Shown here piece by piece: positions 16,177 to 25,642 of a stretch of DNA of 64,000 nt. Where the stretch lies: NCBI RefSeq assembly GCF_009696005.1, contig NZ_VUMV01000007.1:62001-126000 (forward strand). The letters run 5' to 3'. Both the position numbers and the translations under genes were made by a program. Source of the DNA: Bilifractor porci. Lineage in GTDB: Bacteria > Bacillota > Clostridia > Lachnospirales > Lachnospiraceae. Each line of letters opens with the position of its first letter. The first letter of the stretch is position 1. The notes beneath the pieces were generated by a model that saw nothing but the letters and a program-made list of their open reading frames with translations, ran no database searches and was not told where the DNA came from.

Positions 16177-18751
16177 TGATCTGATAGATATCGCACACAA
16201 GAATAAAAACAAATCATACCGCCGATTTTTGAAAGGAACAATAATAGTCGGCGTTTTTTTGCTGACTTTTCTGCTAAAATTCTCCGTGTCAAATGTCATT
16301 AGTTCCGAGGTCAGAATTGTGCAGGAGCATGGGAATACCGCAGAGGCAAAAGTGGAAAATGCAGGTGCGGAGATAGTTTCATCACTTTCCAGCTCATTTC
16401 ATATCAAGAAAATTGGGAAAATTTATGATTTAGGGAAATTTACAGATAATGAACAGGTCTTTGCTACATGCGTTTTTTCAGATGCAGAGACGTTTCAGAA
16501 TATGATACGGCCTTCGTTTACATCTTTTAGAGGCGCTTATCCTGCAGATGATAAAGAGATATTGCTTTCCGTAGAAACATTAAGATACATGGGGATCAAT
16601 CATCCTGAGATTGGAATGCCCGTTTCTGCCGATTTTTATTGGAATGATCTCTTTCGGCTGCAGAATACGGGGGAAAAGACTTTTACATTATCCGGTTATT
16701 ATGATGGCATGGCTGACACATCAACCGTATATATGTCGGAAGAAGCAAAAACTGAAAGCGGTATCAATGATTATCCCTGCGCACTTCTTGTTGAGTTTGC
16801 AAATCCTATCTTAAATACAGATGAAAGCCGGAAAATAATATCTCAAATGGTATCAGACAAAAATGTTCAAGTTGTATATGCGGAATCTCCGCTTTATACA
16901 TCTCTGGTACATTTATCCGGCAATGTCATATTGGCCTTTGTCTCATTTTTCATTATGTGCAGCGTTATGATATTTTTCATCAGCCAGATTATTCGTGCCA
17001 CGTATAAAGAGAGTATTCGATTTTGGGGACTGATGAAGATATTGGGAGTTACGGATAAACAAATCGCTTCTGTAATAAAGAAGGACGAACTAAATATTTG
17101 TCTTTGGCCAGTGCTGCTTAGCGAACTATCAGCCTATGTTATTATGTTTGTAAGTAACCGGTTAGCTGCCCATAATCATCATGCTATTCTGTTTATTTTT
17201 GATGGGAAATCGGATGCCTTGATTTGCGGTTTCGTTTTTTTTACTGTCTTGTTATCTGTCATTTTTCCGATCTCAGCTGCTTGTAAAAAGGTTTCTTCTA
17301 TTCCGCCGCTGGTTTCAACTTCATATTATGAAAATACCGGAAAAACGGACAAGCCAGTAAAGCTGCTAAAAGTACAAAGTATAAAAAATATACCGCTTCA
17401 TTTATCACGGATGTTTTTGTCGAAAGGGAAAAAGACATTTATTTTTTCTGTCATCTTTCTGTTTTTGGGATGTGAAACAGTTCTGGCAGCCTTTTCCTTA
17501 GCTGCAGGTGCAGATTATGAAAAGGCATTTTCCTCCCTTCCGGATTTCCGGGTCAATGTTTCAAAGAATGCATGCTCCAATATGAGAGAAAATCTGTCGG
17601 AGGGCAAAGAAAACCGGCTGTTTTCTGCAGCTATGGTGAATGACTTAAGTGAAAAGCTGCATGATTCGATCAGGAATATCAGTTGTATAAAAGGCTATTT
17701 TCCCAGTTTGGACACAGATCAGAATAGTGTGTTTGGAACAATCAATCTGAAAAATGACACACAGATCATCGTTCAGCCTTTGGATCATAGTACATTAAGA
17801 AATTTATGTTCTTACGAAAAAAATGCTGGAAGAAAAATAAATGAAAAGGACTTGTTGGAGCATCACGGCGCAGTTATTGTCAGTAAAAATATGCTTTACA
17901 GCAATTTCGATCCAGCTGTCAGTTCAAATATGGGAAGAACTTTCACTGTATACGATACATTACCGTATGGCGCCGAGCCGGAGGAATATCAATCAGCACA
18001 GCTGTCCGTTTGCGGTTATGCAGAAGCTGCTGATAAAAATTTTCCGGAAATCCCGTTTGCATGGGATTGCGAGAACGTTGTCATTCTGGCGGTGTCACCA
18101 GACACTTATCATTGGTTGGGCTCGTTTATGCAGGAACAGACAATATCTGTCAGTTTCAATACGGTCAACCATCCAGAAGATAAGACAAAAGAGATACTGG
18201 ATAAGTGGCTCAAGGATGAAAACTATCAGTATGAGATACAAAAAGGATTATCCAATATTGATCTTCTGGAGTGTATAGCAAAGACAGATTTAATTGCAGA
18301 AAATCAGAATTATATTATGGTTAGCCGGATCACAATGACTGGGATAAGCGTTCTGTTTTTCCTGTTGGGAATCATTGTCTTTCTCAATACGTTATTAACG
18401 GAATATATTCGTGACAGGCAGGAGCATATTCTCCTGCGATATCTTGGAGTCACTCATAAAGAAATGATAAAAGCTTTCGTGATGGAAGGACTGATTTACT
18501 TTGCGATTCTAGCGTCGCTGTTATCTACAGTGGGAATATATCTGATCTTTTTTATAGGAAAATTGGTAAAGAAGGAAATTCCCTATTTTGAATTTGCCTT
18601 CCCTGCCCATATTTTCCTTCTTTTGCTCGCTGTATTCTTTACAATAAGTGTTTTGCTGCCTCCGGTAATCAGCCAGATTTCGTGCAAAATTACGCGAAAT
18701 TACCTGTCCGAAACTCACTTTTTTATTGACAAAACAGGGCGGATGGAATAA
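16154..18751 (+). CDS. large FtsX-domain ABC permease
   Basis: An 865-residue membrane protein. It has a first helix near residues 28-46 and a long external domain of about 200 residues. Two FtsX-type three-helix blocks follow (around 255-380 and 715-850), separated by a second large external domain, with another helix near 430. This layout is that of BceB-like or MacB-like permeases in lantibiotic immunity and lipid or peptide export. No in-frame ATG exists near the N-terminus, so TTG 16154 within the ATPase gene is the likely start; translational coupling is expected. No two-component system lies beside it. It is AT-rich. Confidence 0.82.
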   Translation: MQKNEEYDDLIDIAHKNKNKSYRRFLKGTIIVGVFLLTFLLKFSVSNVISSEVRIVQEHGNTAEAKVENAGAEIVSSLSSSFHIKKIGKIYDLGKFTDNEQVFATCVFSDAETFQNMIRPSFTSFRGAYPADDKEILLSVETLRYMGINHPEIGMPVSADFYWNDLFRLQNTGEKTFTLSGYYDGMADTSTVYMSEEAKTESGINDYPCALLVEFANPILNTDESRKIISQMVSDKNVQVVYAESPLYTSLVHLSGNVILAFVSFFIMCSVMIFFISQIIRATYKESIRFWGLMKILGVTDKQIASVIKKDELNICLWPVLLSELSAYVIMFVSNRLAAHNHHAILFIFDGKSDALICGFVFFTVLLSVIFPISAACKKVSSIPPLVSTSYYENTGKTDKPVKLLKVQSIKNIPLHLSRMFLSKGKKTFIFSVIFLFLGCETVLAAFSLAAGADYEKAFSSLPDFRVNVSKNACSNMRENLSEGKENRLFSAAMVNDLSEKLHDSIRNISCIKGYFPSLDTDQNSVFGTINLKNDTQIIVQPLDHSTLRNLCSYEKNAGRKINEKDLLEHHGAVIVSKNMLYSNFDPAVSSNMGRTFTVYDTLPYGAEPEEYQSAQLSVCGYAEAADKNFPEIPFAWDCENVVILAVSPDTYHWLGSFMQEQTISVSFNTVNHPEDKTKEILDKWLKDENYQYEIQKGLSNIDLLECIAKTDLIAENQNYIMVSRITMTGISVLFFLLGIIVFLNTLLTEYIRDRQEHILLRYLGVTHKEMIKAFVMEGLIYFAILASLLSTVGIYLIFFIGKLVKKEIPYFEFAFPAHIFLLLLAVFFTISVLLPPVISQISCKITRNYLSETHFFIDKTGRME

Positions 18752-18839
18752 GATAATTGAGCGTGTTCAAAAGGGAAATTGTGTCAGTCCTGTAAAGTTC
18801 ACGTGTCAGATATTATAAGTCTAACAGGAGGTGAACAGT

Positions 18840-19103
18840 TTGGCTAACATTAAATCCGCAAAGAAAAGAATCCTTGTAAGCGAGAAAAAAGCTGCCAGAA
18901 ATCAGGCCGCTAAATCCGCCGTTAAAACTTCTATCAAGAAGGTAGAGGCTGCAGTGGCAGAAGGAAACAAGGAAGCTGCACAGAGCGCTCTGACAGATTC
19001 CATTTCTGCAATCAGCAAGGCTGCGTCCAAGGGCATTTACCATAAGAACAATGCTTCCAGAAAAGTTTCCCGTCTGAGCAAAGCTGTCAACTCTATTCAG
19101 TAA
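18840..19103 (+). CDS. rpsT: 30S ribosomal protein S20
   Basis: An 87-residue basic protein beginning MANIKSAKKRI, the standard S20 N-terminus, with the helical lysine/alanine-rich body (AARNQAAKSAVKTSIKKV) and YHKNNASRKVSRLSKAV. S20 binds 16S rRNA helices and helps early 30S assembly. The start is TTG 18840, six to seven bases after AGGAGGTG; a GTG at 18831 lies within the ribosome site. A weak start codon on S20 is known from E. coli too, where it takes part in autogenous control. A strong terminator follows. Confidence 0.95.
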   Translation: MANIKSAKKRILVSEKKAARNQAAKSAVKTSIKKVEAAVAEGNKEAAQSALTDSISAISKAASKGIYHKNNASRKVSRLSKAVNSIQ

Positions 19104-19168
19104 TAAGACAGCCGCTGTTTCCTGCAGGCAGTCGTCGGCCGGCAGAAAACGCAAATAACAAAAATCCG

Positions 19169-19206
19169 GAGCCGTGAATGAACCCACATTCACGGCTTCT
19201 TTTTTT
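19169..19206. terminator. terminator between rpsT and holA
   Basis: GCCGTGAATG pairs with CATTCACGGC across AACCCA and is followed by TTCTTTTTTT. The upstream AAAAATCC gives a short T run on the other strand, so it may also stop holA transcription. Confidence 0.8.
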
Positions 19207-19323
19207 ACGCGTATTGCATTGGTACCGCGCCTGTTGAACTAGCTGTTTCCATGGTTGTCGGAGTTGTCTATGTAGGGATAGGCGTGTCCTGGTTTTAAAA
19301 AATGCTGTTAAAGCATGGATCAT

Positions 19324-20301
19324 TTACCTGCTCAGCCGGGTGAGCAGCAGCTCCACGCTCAGCTCGTCGTTCAGATGGCCGGTTTTCACATCGGTCTCGG
19401 ACCGGGTGCAGGTTTCGATGATGTCACGCAGCTGCTGTTCGCTGAAGCGGCGGCAGAGACCGGTATATTTGTTGACCACAAAAGGGGGAAGTCCGACTTT
19501 CGGGGCAATATCCCTGGAGGACATGCCATCCTTCTGCATAATTTTGATCAGAAGAAGCTGGTTGTACTGCCGGGTCAGGAGATAGAGAATCCGCATCGGG
19601 GGCTCCTTCAGGGCAAGCAGGTCGTAGTAGAGGTTCATGGCCTGTTTCTGCCGGTGTTCCGTGACGGCCTGCAGCATGTCAAAAATGCGGTTGCTGATCT
19701 GGGGGGTGCAGATGGCATCAATATCCTCCCGTGTAATGACAGGGCGTCCCATGGTGTAGGACAGCAGTTTTTCCAGTTCCGAACTGATATTAGCCATGTC
19801 GGTTCCGGTAACGGTAAGGAAGTATTCCATATCCTTCTGCGTTATTTTTTTCTCTTCTTTTTTCAGCTTCCCATAGACCCACCGGATCAGCACATCGGTA
19901 TTCTGTGGGGCGAATTCTGTAACGCGTCCGTATTTCTGCACCGCCTTATAGAGACGGTTCCGTTTGTCAATCTCGTCCTCTTCAAAGATAAGAACCAGAT
20001 AGTCCGGAAGCTCTTTGAGATAATCGGCCATCTGGTCACTTTTGCTTTTGAACATCCCTGTGTTTTCCAGGAGGATCACCCTGCGGTCCGCAAAAAAAGG
20101 AAGGGTTTCCGCCTGGGCGATGATCTGATCCGGAACGGCTTCTTTTTCCTCGTACCGGGTAAAATTCATGCTGTCGCTTTCCGGGATCAGCGCGTGCACA
20201 AGCTTGTCGCGGTAAAGAGCTTTCAGATAGTTTTCTTCTCCGTAAAGCAGATATACGGGGCGGAAATTTCCGGTTTTTATGTCTTCGGTCAGCGCTTTCA
20301 T
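19324..20301 (-). CDS. holA: DNA polymerase III subunit delta
   Basis: A 325-residue clamp-loader subunit. The N-terminal MKALTEDIKTGNFRPVYLLYGEENYLK is the HolA opening (P-loop-like fold without function as ATPase). The helical lid region and the C-terminal collar domain (LLALKEPPMRILYLLTRQYNQLLL) follow. It opens the beta sliding clamp together with tau/gamma and delta'. The start ATG follows AGGAAAGG; earlier in-frame sequence lacks a site. It lies downstream of comEC on the same strand with about 120 bases between, the common Firmicute order comEC-holA, and rpsT often neighbours this pair. Confidence 0.92.
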   Translation of the reverse strand: MKALTEDIKTGNFRPVYLLYGEENYLKALYRDKLVHALIPESDSMNFTRYEEKEAVPDQIIAQAETLPFFADRRVILLENTGMFKSKSDQMADYLKELPDYLVLIFEEDEIDKRNRLYKAVQKYGRVTEFAPQNTDVLIRWVYGKLKKEEKKITQKDMEYFLTVTGTDMANISSELEKLLSYTMGRPVITREDIDAICTPQISNRIFDMLQAVTEHRQKQAMNLYYDLLALKEPPMRILYLLTRQYNQLLLIKIMQKDGMSSRDIAPKVGLPPFVVNKYTGLCRRFSEQQLRDIIETCTRSETDVKTGHLNDELSVELLLTRLSR

Positions 20302-20421
20302 GGATTCCTTTCCTGCAAGATTCCGGCAGAATACAGCGAGCCGGTAACAGAAGATTTTCCATAATACCGGCAGCAGCAAACGATTGTATCTCTTGATATT
20401 ATCTTTTAATGATAGCTGTTC

Positions 20422-22779
20422 TTACTCTTTTTTTCCAGAGCCATTTCGGAAAGTCAGGATTTGCAGCTTTTTTCCGTCTGTCCGTGCGGTGATGGCACCG
20501 CAGTCCTTCGTGATAAAACAGTCCGCGCCCTCCCGGCGGATTCTGTCCAGTGTCTCCCTGTGCGGATGGCCGTATCTGCTTTTTTCCGGCGCGGAGACAG
20601 TGACAACGGAAGGGGAGACTGCAGATAGAAATTTGCGGGAGGTGGAATAGCGGGAGCCGTGGTGTGCCGCCTTCAGGTAGTCATAGTGAGACAGAACCGG
20701 AAGAATTTCCTCTTCTCCTTCTGCTTCCAGATCCCCGGTCAGAAGCGCCGAAAAATCCCCGTAGGTAACAGACAGCACCATCGATCCGGCGTTTCCTGCC
20801 TGCGCGCCGCTCTCCGGAAAAGGGTGGAGGATTTCTATGGAGAGCCTGTTTTTGGGAAAGACAGGAGAGGCGGAGACAAGCTGGTCTCCGGCGATGCCCC
20901 AGATGACTTTTGTGCCTGCGGATGCGGCAAGGCGGCAGAGCCGCTTTCCGGCTGTGTCGTCTTTCATCCAGAAGGGCATGGAAACAGCCCGGATGCGCAG
21001 TGAGGTCTTTTTTTCCGCGATGCTTTCCAGGAGCTCTTCGACTCCGCCGATATGATCGTCATCCCCGTGGCTGAGGAAAACACAGTCGATACGCCGGATT
21101 CCCTGCTGTTTCAGATAGGGAAGTATCCGGCGGGTTCCCACATTCTTTACGTCGCTGCTTCCTCCGTCGCAGAGAAAAACAGAGCCGTAACCCTGGCGGA
21201 GCACCAGGGCATCTCCCTGTCCGACATCAAGCATGGTAAGGGAAAAGGGAACCTGCGGCCGCAGAAACAAAACGCAGGCGGCTAACAGGGGCAGCAAAGA
21301 GATCCTGAGATGCCGAATGAGAGCCGCAGACCCGGGTTTGGAGTGAGAGGCTTTCTTGTGGATTTTGACAGGAAGAAGAAAACCCGTCTTCCGGTCACAA
21401 ATGCAGAGACAGAAGCAAAGCAGCAGAAGATAATACAGCAGAATCTGCGGGACTGTGGGCTGGCCGCAGATCAGGGCGGCTCCAGGCAGGCGGCGGATGT
21501 ACCTGGTGAGCAGAGAAAACAGGCGGAGACAGAGATTAACCGGGAGAAGGACGGCAGCACCGGCAGGCCGGGAGATCATGCCGATAACCGTTCCGATGAT
21601 GCCTCCTTCCAGAATGAGAGAGACAAAGGGGAGAAGGAGCAGGTTGGCAGGAAGGCTAAGAAGCGGGATTTCGTAGAAAAACCAGGCGGAGAGAGGAAGC
21701 ATAAGCAGAGTAATGGAAAGCCAGGATACAGTCTGCCTGAGCAGATAGGAGAGGACAGAGAACGGGTGGAATCTTTTTCTGCCGGAGAGTTTCCGGATAA
21801 CCGGTTTCAGATGCCGGATAAGCAGCGGCTGCAGGACAGCGGATCCGAGAACGGCGGCGAAGGAAAGCAGGAAGCCGGCGTAAAACAGATAACCGGGGTT
21901 GGAAACCAGCAGGAGAATGGCCGCAAGAGAGAGGGAACTCAGAGTGTCATAGGAACGCTTCAGAAGAATGGCGCCCAGATAGACGGCAAACATCAGAAGG
22001 GCGCGGAGTGTAGAGACGGAGGCTCCGGTAAACATTCCGTACCAGAGGATCAGGGCGCCGGCGAGGGCGGCGGACAGCCGGCGGGCGTATCGGGGACGCA
22101 TCCGGGACAGGAGAAAGAGGCAGAGACGGTATGCCGCCATGCCAAGAAGTGTGATATGGAGACCGGAGATGCAGAGAATATGGATCACACCGCTCAGCTG
22201 GAAATCCAGGCGGGTGTTTTCGTCCAGCAGGGATCGGTCGCCCAGAAGCATGGAGGAAAGGATGGACGCGCTCTCCGGAGACATGATCTCGGACTGCCGC
22301 CGGACGGTCTTTTCCCTGAGTCCGGTAAAATACTCCTGCAGTCCGCTGCCCTCGGACACAATGCGCCGGTCATATTCCCACAGCGTCAGGTAAATTTTCT
22401 GGCATGCGTAAAAGCTGCGGCTGTCAAACTGCCCCGGATTTCCGGGACTTTCCGTAAAAGCCAGCTTTCCGTAAACCGTCAGCCGTGTGCCGACAGGAAG
22501 TTTGTCTTTACTGGTGGAGGTGAGAAGAATTTTCGAGACAGGAACCGACCGGTTCCCGGAGAGTACGGAATTGTTTTTCAGGATGTACTGGATGGATTTC
22601 TGCTTCAGCTGCCGGCCGGCCACGGTGCCGGTTACCCGGACGTTCATACCGCTTTCCAGCCGGGAGGACCATCCGGACGGAAAGCGGGGCCTTCCAAAGA
22701 TCGGAATGCCTGCCGCCCGGCACAGGCAGATCAGGAGAACAAGCAAAAGACAGAAACCGCACAGAGGGCGTTTTCTCAT
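20422..22779 (-). CDS. comEC: ComEC/Rec2 DNA-uptake channel protein
   Basis: A 785-residue membrane protein. It has an N-terminal helix and OB-like DUF4131 region (to about residue 170), the ComEC competence domain with many helices (SSMLLGDRSLLDENTRLDFQ, then LSGVIHILCISGLHITLLG, about 190-500), and a C-terminal metallo-beta-lactamase-type domain (LTMLDVGQGDALVLRQG; FLSHGDDDHIGGVEELL with the HxDDH metal motif; AAHHGSRYSTS). It forms the channel that brings one DNA strand into the cytoplasm. ComEA is not beside it. Natural competence of the host is not proved by this gene alone. Confidence 0.92.
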   Translation of the reverse strand: MRKRPLCGFCLLLVLLICLCRAAGIPIFGRPRFPSGWSSRLESGMNVRVTGTVAGRQLKQKSIQYILKNNSVLSGNRSVPVSKILLTSTSKDKLPVGTRLTVYGKLAFTESPGNPGQFDSRSFYACQKIYLTLWEYDRRIVSEGSGLQEYFTGLREKTVRRQSEIMSPESASILSSMLLGDRSLLDENTRLDFQLSGVIHILCISGLHITLLGMAAYRLCLFLLSRMRPRYARRLSAALAGALILWYGMFTGASVSTLRALLMFAVYLGAILLKRSYDTLSSLSLAAILLLVSNPGYLFYAGFLLSFAAVLGSAVLQPLLIRHLKPVIRKLSGRKRFHPFSVLSYLLRQTVSWLSITLLMLPLSAWFFYEIPLLSLPANLLLLPFVSLILEGGIIGTVIGMISRPAGAAVLLPVNLCLRLFSLLTRYIRRLPGAALICGQPTVPQILLYYLLLLCFCLCICDRKTGFLLPVKIHKKASHSKPGSAALIRHLRISLLPLLAACVLFLRPQVPFSLTMLDVGQGDALVLRQGYGSVFLCDGGSSDVKNVGTRRILPYLKQQGIRRIDCVFLSHGDDDHIGGVEELLESIAEKKTSLRIRAVSMPFWMKDDTAGKRLCRLAASAGTKVIWGIAGDQLVSASPVFPKNRLSIEILHPFPESGAQAGNAGSMVLSVTYGDFSALLTGDLEAEGEEEILPVLSHYDYLKAAHHGSRYSTSRKFLSAVSPSVVTVSAPEKSRYGHPHRETLDRIRREGADCFITKDCGAITARTDGKKLQILTFRNGSGKKE

Positions 22780-22839
22780 AAAATTTTTCCTTTACAGAGA
22801 ATTGGGGGCGGACAGACTCATACGAAGAAGGGACAGGAT

Positions 22840-23856
22840 TCAGGATCCGGAAGCAATGCTCTGTCCGGACACGGAAACGGAATCGTCAGAACCGGTTTCT
22901 ATCAGATCCGCGTTTCGGCTGAAGGGCTCGCTCAGGTCAACAGCGTCACGGTAAAGAATATCGCTTTTTCCGTCTATGGTGAACTGGACTTTTCTGGTTT
23001 CACAGGTATCGGCCAGGGAGTTGACGATGGCGTAAAACGGCAGTTCTGCCCGAAGATTCAGGACAGAGTTGTTGACGCTGGAATCAAAGTTTACATAACA
23101 CACGTCATCCTGCGTCAATACACTCAGTATGTCGGTTGTCGCAGGCAGTACAGCATATTCGCCGTCCTGCTCCGGTCCTTTGATCAGCTCCTCGATCACT
23201 GCTCTTTCCAGTGGCTCGTTCGTACTGTAGTAGACCGTGCGGGTTTCCTGCTTCAGCATCGTTCCGGTCTCATCGGCAAAATACAGGGTCATGGTGACGC
23301 TTTTATAGGAGTTTATGGTTTTTCCCGCGTTTTCCACAAAGCTGTTGTTGGTCATAAAGCCGACTTCGGAACCGGAGGCGTTTTTCAGGGAGTTTCCCTC
23401 AATCGTAATCTGCACGCAGTCAATCCCGTCTATTTGAAGAAAGGTCCGCACAATTCCGGCGCGGGTAAGGAGCTCCCTGGAGGATTCCATGGAAGAGTAG
23501 GCGCTGTTGCAGTTCAGGGTCAGCGCCCCGTTATCCAGGGAATAATCCAGAATTTTGCAGTCGTCGGGCAGCAGCTGGTTCAGATCCTTTTCCGGGGGTG
23601 CCTGTTTGATCTGGGCCATAAATTCCAGAATCAGCCCGTCGGTATCTGCATCGGACACATCCGGTGTGTACGGACGGGGCTCCAGGCCGTCCATGCTGCT
23701 GTTCAGAAAATACAGGGAATAGCTGATGCCTTCGGGCTGGATTTTATCCCTCTGGCTGCCGCAGCCGGACAGCAGAAAGACCGAGACAAGCAAAACCAGG
23801 ACTGCCGCAGGCAGGAGCCGGATGTCTATTCTGTTTTCATGTGTCTTATTTTTCAT
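22840..23856 (-). CDS. lipoprotein with two GerMN domains
   Basis: A 338-residue protein with a lipoprotein signal (helix, then LLSGC lipobox near residue 32). Two tandem GerMN-like modules follow: about 45-180 (ILDYSLDNGALTLNCNSAYS) and about 190-315 (MTLYFADETGTMLKQETRTV, then LERAVIEELIKGPEQDG). GerMN domains occur in GerM, a germination/sporulation protein, and in actinobacterial LpqB. It is just downstream of a sensor kinase on the same strand, which mirrors mtrB-lpqB. A role as kinase accessory in envelope sensing is inference. Confidence 0.8.
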   Translation of the reverse strand: MKNKTHENRIDIRLLPAAVLVLLVSVFLLSGCGSQRDKIQPEGISYSLYFLNSSMDGLEPRPYTPDVSDADTDGLILEFMAQIKQAPPEKDLNQLLPDDCKILDYSLDNGALTLNCNSAYSSMESSRELLTRAGIVRTFLQIDGIDCVQITIEGNSLKNASGSEVGFMTNNSFVENAGKTINSYKSVTMTLYFADETGTMLKQETRTVYYSTNEPLERAVIEELIKGPEQDGEYAVLPATTDILSVLTQDDVCYVNFDSSVNNSVLNLRAELPFYAIVNSLADTCETRKVQFTIDGKSDILYRDAVDLSEPFSRNADLIETGSDDSVSVSGQSIASGS

Positions 23857-23994
23857 GGATTTACCTGTGTTATCTGTTGATGCAGGGCCAATAAGTCATA
23901 AACCGATCCTGCCTGCAGGAATCGGGGAATAACCCTGCGGCCCGCTCGAACATGAGCAAATAGAGATTCTTCTGATAAAACGGTGACAGCAGTG

Positions 23995-25443
23995 TCAGGC
24001 CACATAAACAAGAGGAATCCGGATGGAGAAGGTTGTGCCTTCTCCGGCCTTGCTGGTCACGCGGATTGCGCCCCGGTGAAGAACGATGGCTCTCTTGGTA
24101 ATCGCCAGGCCGAGCCCTGTTCCCCCGATTTCTCTGGAGTGGCTCTTGTCTACACGGTAGAAACGCTCAAAAATGTGGTCGATGGAATCCTCCGGAATTC
24201 CGATCCCGGAGTCTGAAATCGTTACATAGAAATATTTCCGGTCCGCGTTCATGGAGGTGCGCACCCATCCGCCATCAGGCTTATTGTATTTGATCGCGTT
24301 CTCGATAATATTGGAGAAGGCCAGGGTCAGTTTGGTCTCGTCTACCTCCGCGGTTACGGGGCGGAAGCTGTCCAGAATCAGCTGCACATGCTGCTTTTCC
24401 GCGATCGGACGAAGGCGCTTCATGATTTTTTCCAGCAGCTCGTTGATATTGGTTTCTTCCATATGAATATCCGAGGCTTTCCGGTCCATTTTCACCAGGG
24501 AAAGAAGATCGGAGATGATGCTGTTCTCCCGGTCAATCTCTTCCGAGATATCCTGCATGAATTCCTGATACATCTCTTTCGGCGCGTCCGGATTCATGTT
24601 TAGGGAATCCGCGAGTACTTTCATGGAGGCCAGCGGAGTTTTCAGCTCGTGGGAGACATTGGACACAAACTCCTCGCGGGAGTCATCCACAGCCTTTACA
24701 CGGGTCAGCATCCGGTTGAAGGCGTCGGAGATCAGTTCTGTTTCGGCGTAGTCGTCTACATGGATGGATTCATTCTCGAACCCGTCGGAAACACCTTCAA
24801 TCCCGTCTGTAATTTTCTGGAAGGGACGGACCAGGACGCCGGACATCCAGAGCCCGAAGATCAGCACCAGTACGATGGTAACACCGAGAATCAGGGAACC
24901 TCGGGCTTCCAGAATGCCTCTGCTGGCGTGAATCTCCGCGGTGGAGACGCTGACCAGCAGCACGCCCAGAACCTTCTGGTCACTGGAGGCCGTGTCCCGG
25001 ATGCGGACCGTCATCTCCAGATACTGGTTCTTTTCGTCGTACTGGCTGGTCTCTTTCCCGCGCAGACAGTCGATTACTTCCGGAGAAAGAGAGTATTTGC
25101 CGGTGTCCAGGTTATAGGAATCCATGATGACCCTGCTGTCGCCGTTCATGACAAGAATGCGTCCGCCGTAGATGCTGGTGAGCATGTTAAAAGCACCGTT
25201 GATGACCTCGTCCCCGGTGTTCTCCAGATAATTTCTTTTGACCAGCTGGTCAACCAGAAGGTCGCACTGATTGCGTACAATGACACTCCGCTGGTTGATC
25301 GCCCTGGTTTCGTAGCTCTGCACAACGACAATTTCCACGACAAGCGCGGAGACGATGCCCACTACAAACAGAAGGATCATGATACGGAAGCGAATGCTCC
25401 GGAAGAATGTAAATTTGCCGTGACGTTTCATTTGTTCAGCCAT
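23995..25443 (-). CDS. membrane sensor histidine kinase
   Basis: A 482-residue kinase. It has a first helix near 17-37, an external sensor of about 130 residues, a second helix near 165-185, a HAMP segment, then HisKA with the phospho-acceptor (EFVSNVSHELKTPLASMKVL) and a HATPase_c domain (N box NIIENAIKYNKP, G1 DSGIGIP, G2 GGTGLGLAI). All catalytic boxes are intact. The start is taken at ATG 25443 (MAEQMKRHGK); the ATG four codons later (25431) is possible. No response regulator is adjacent, so the partner must be encoded elsewhere. A GerMN lipoprotein gene follows. Confidence 0.88.
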   Translation of the reverse strand: MAEQMKRHGKFTFFRSIRFRIMILLFVVGIVSALVVEIVVVQSYETRAINQRSVIVRNQCDLLVDQLVKRNYLENTGDEVINGAFNMLTSIYGGRILVMNGDSRVIMDSYNLDTGKYSLSPEVIDCLRGKETSQYDEKNQYLEMTVRIRDTASSDQKVLGVLLVSVSTAEIHASRGILEARGSLILGVTIVLVLIFGLWMSGVLVRPFQKITDGIEGVSDGFENESIHVDDYAETELISDAFNRMLTRVKAVDDSREEFVSNVSHELKTPLASMKVLADSLNMNPDAPKEMYQEFMQDISEEIDRENSIISDLLSLVKMDRKASDIHMEETNINELLEKIMKRLRPIAEKQHVQLILDSFRPVTAEVDETKLTLAFSNIIENAIKYNKPDGGWVRTSMNADRKYFYVTISDSGIGIPEDSIDHIFERFYRVDKSHSREIGGTGLGLAITKRAIVLHRGAIRVTSKAGEGTTFSIRIPLVYVA

Positions 25444-25449
25444 AAACTT

Positions 25450-25478
25450 ACTATAACACCGGCAAAAAGAATTGACAA
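25450..25478 (-). promoter_or_regulatory. promoter of the histidine kinase gene
   Basis: Minus strand: TTGTCA (complement of 25473-25478), 17 bases, TATAGT (complement of 25450-25455). The expected start falls on or next to the ATG at 25443, so the mRNA may be leaderless or begin at the second ATG. Confidence 0.5.
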
Positions 25479-25500
25479 TTTCAGGAAGCTGATTTACTGT
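25472..25500 (+). promoter_or_regulatory. promoter of the FAD oxidoreductase operon
   Basis: TTGACA at 25472-25477, 17 bases, TACTGT at 25495-25500. The -35 shares bases with the -35 of the divergent kinase promoter, so the two promoters exclude each other sterically. Confidence 0.5.
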
Positions 25501-25642
25501 TAAGGCAACAGAAAAAATTTCTATGCAGCAGAGACAGAGAGCACAGCATGGATGCAGGTTTGCTTTTCCTTTCGGGGAGAAGAAAAATCTGTATTTTGCT
25601 GTGCTTCTTTTCTTGTCCGTTTTCAGAAGGAGTGTGGAAGGG

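Noticed and set aside
21310-23880. A very long plus-strand open frame of 856 codons
   Set aside because: It lies antisense to comEC and the GerMN lipoprotein gene, both clear by domain content. The translation is low-complexity, rich in Gly, Gln, Lys and Arg, without any family motif.
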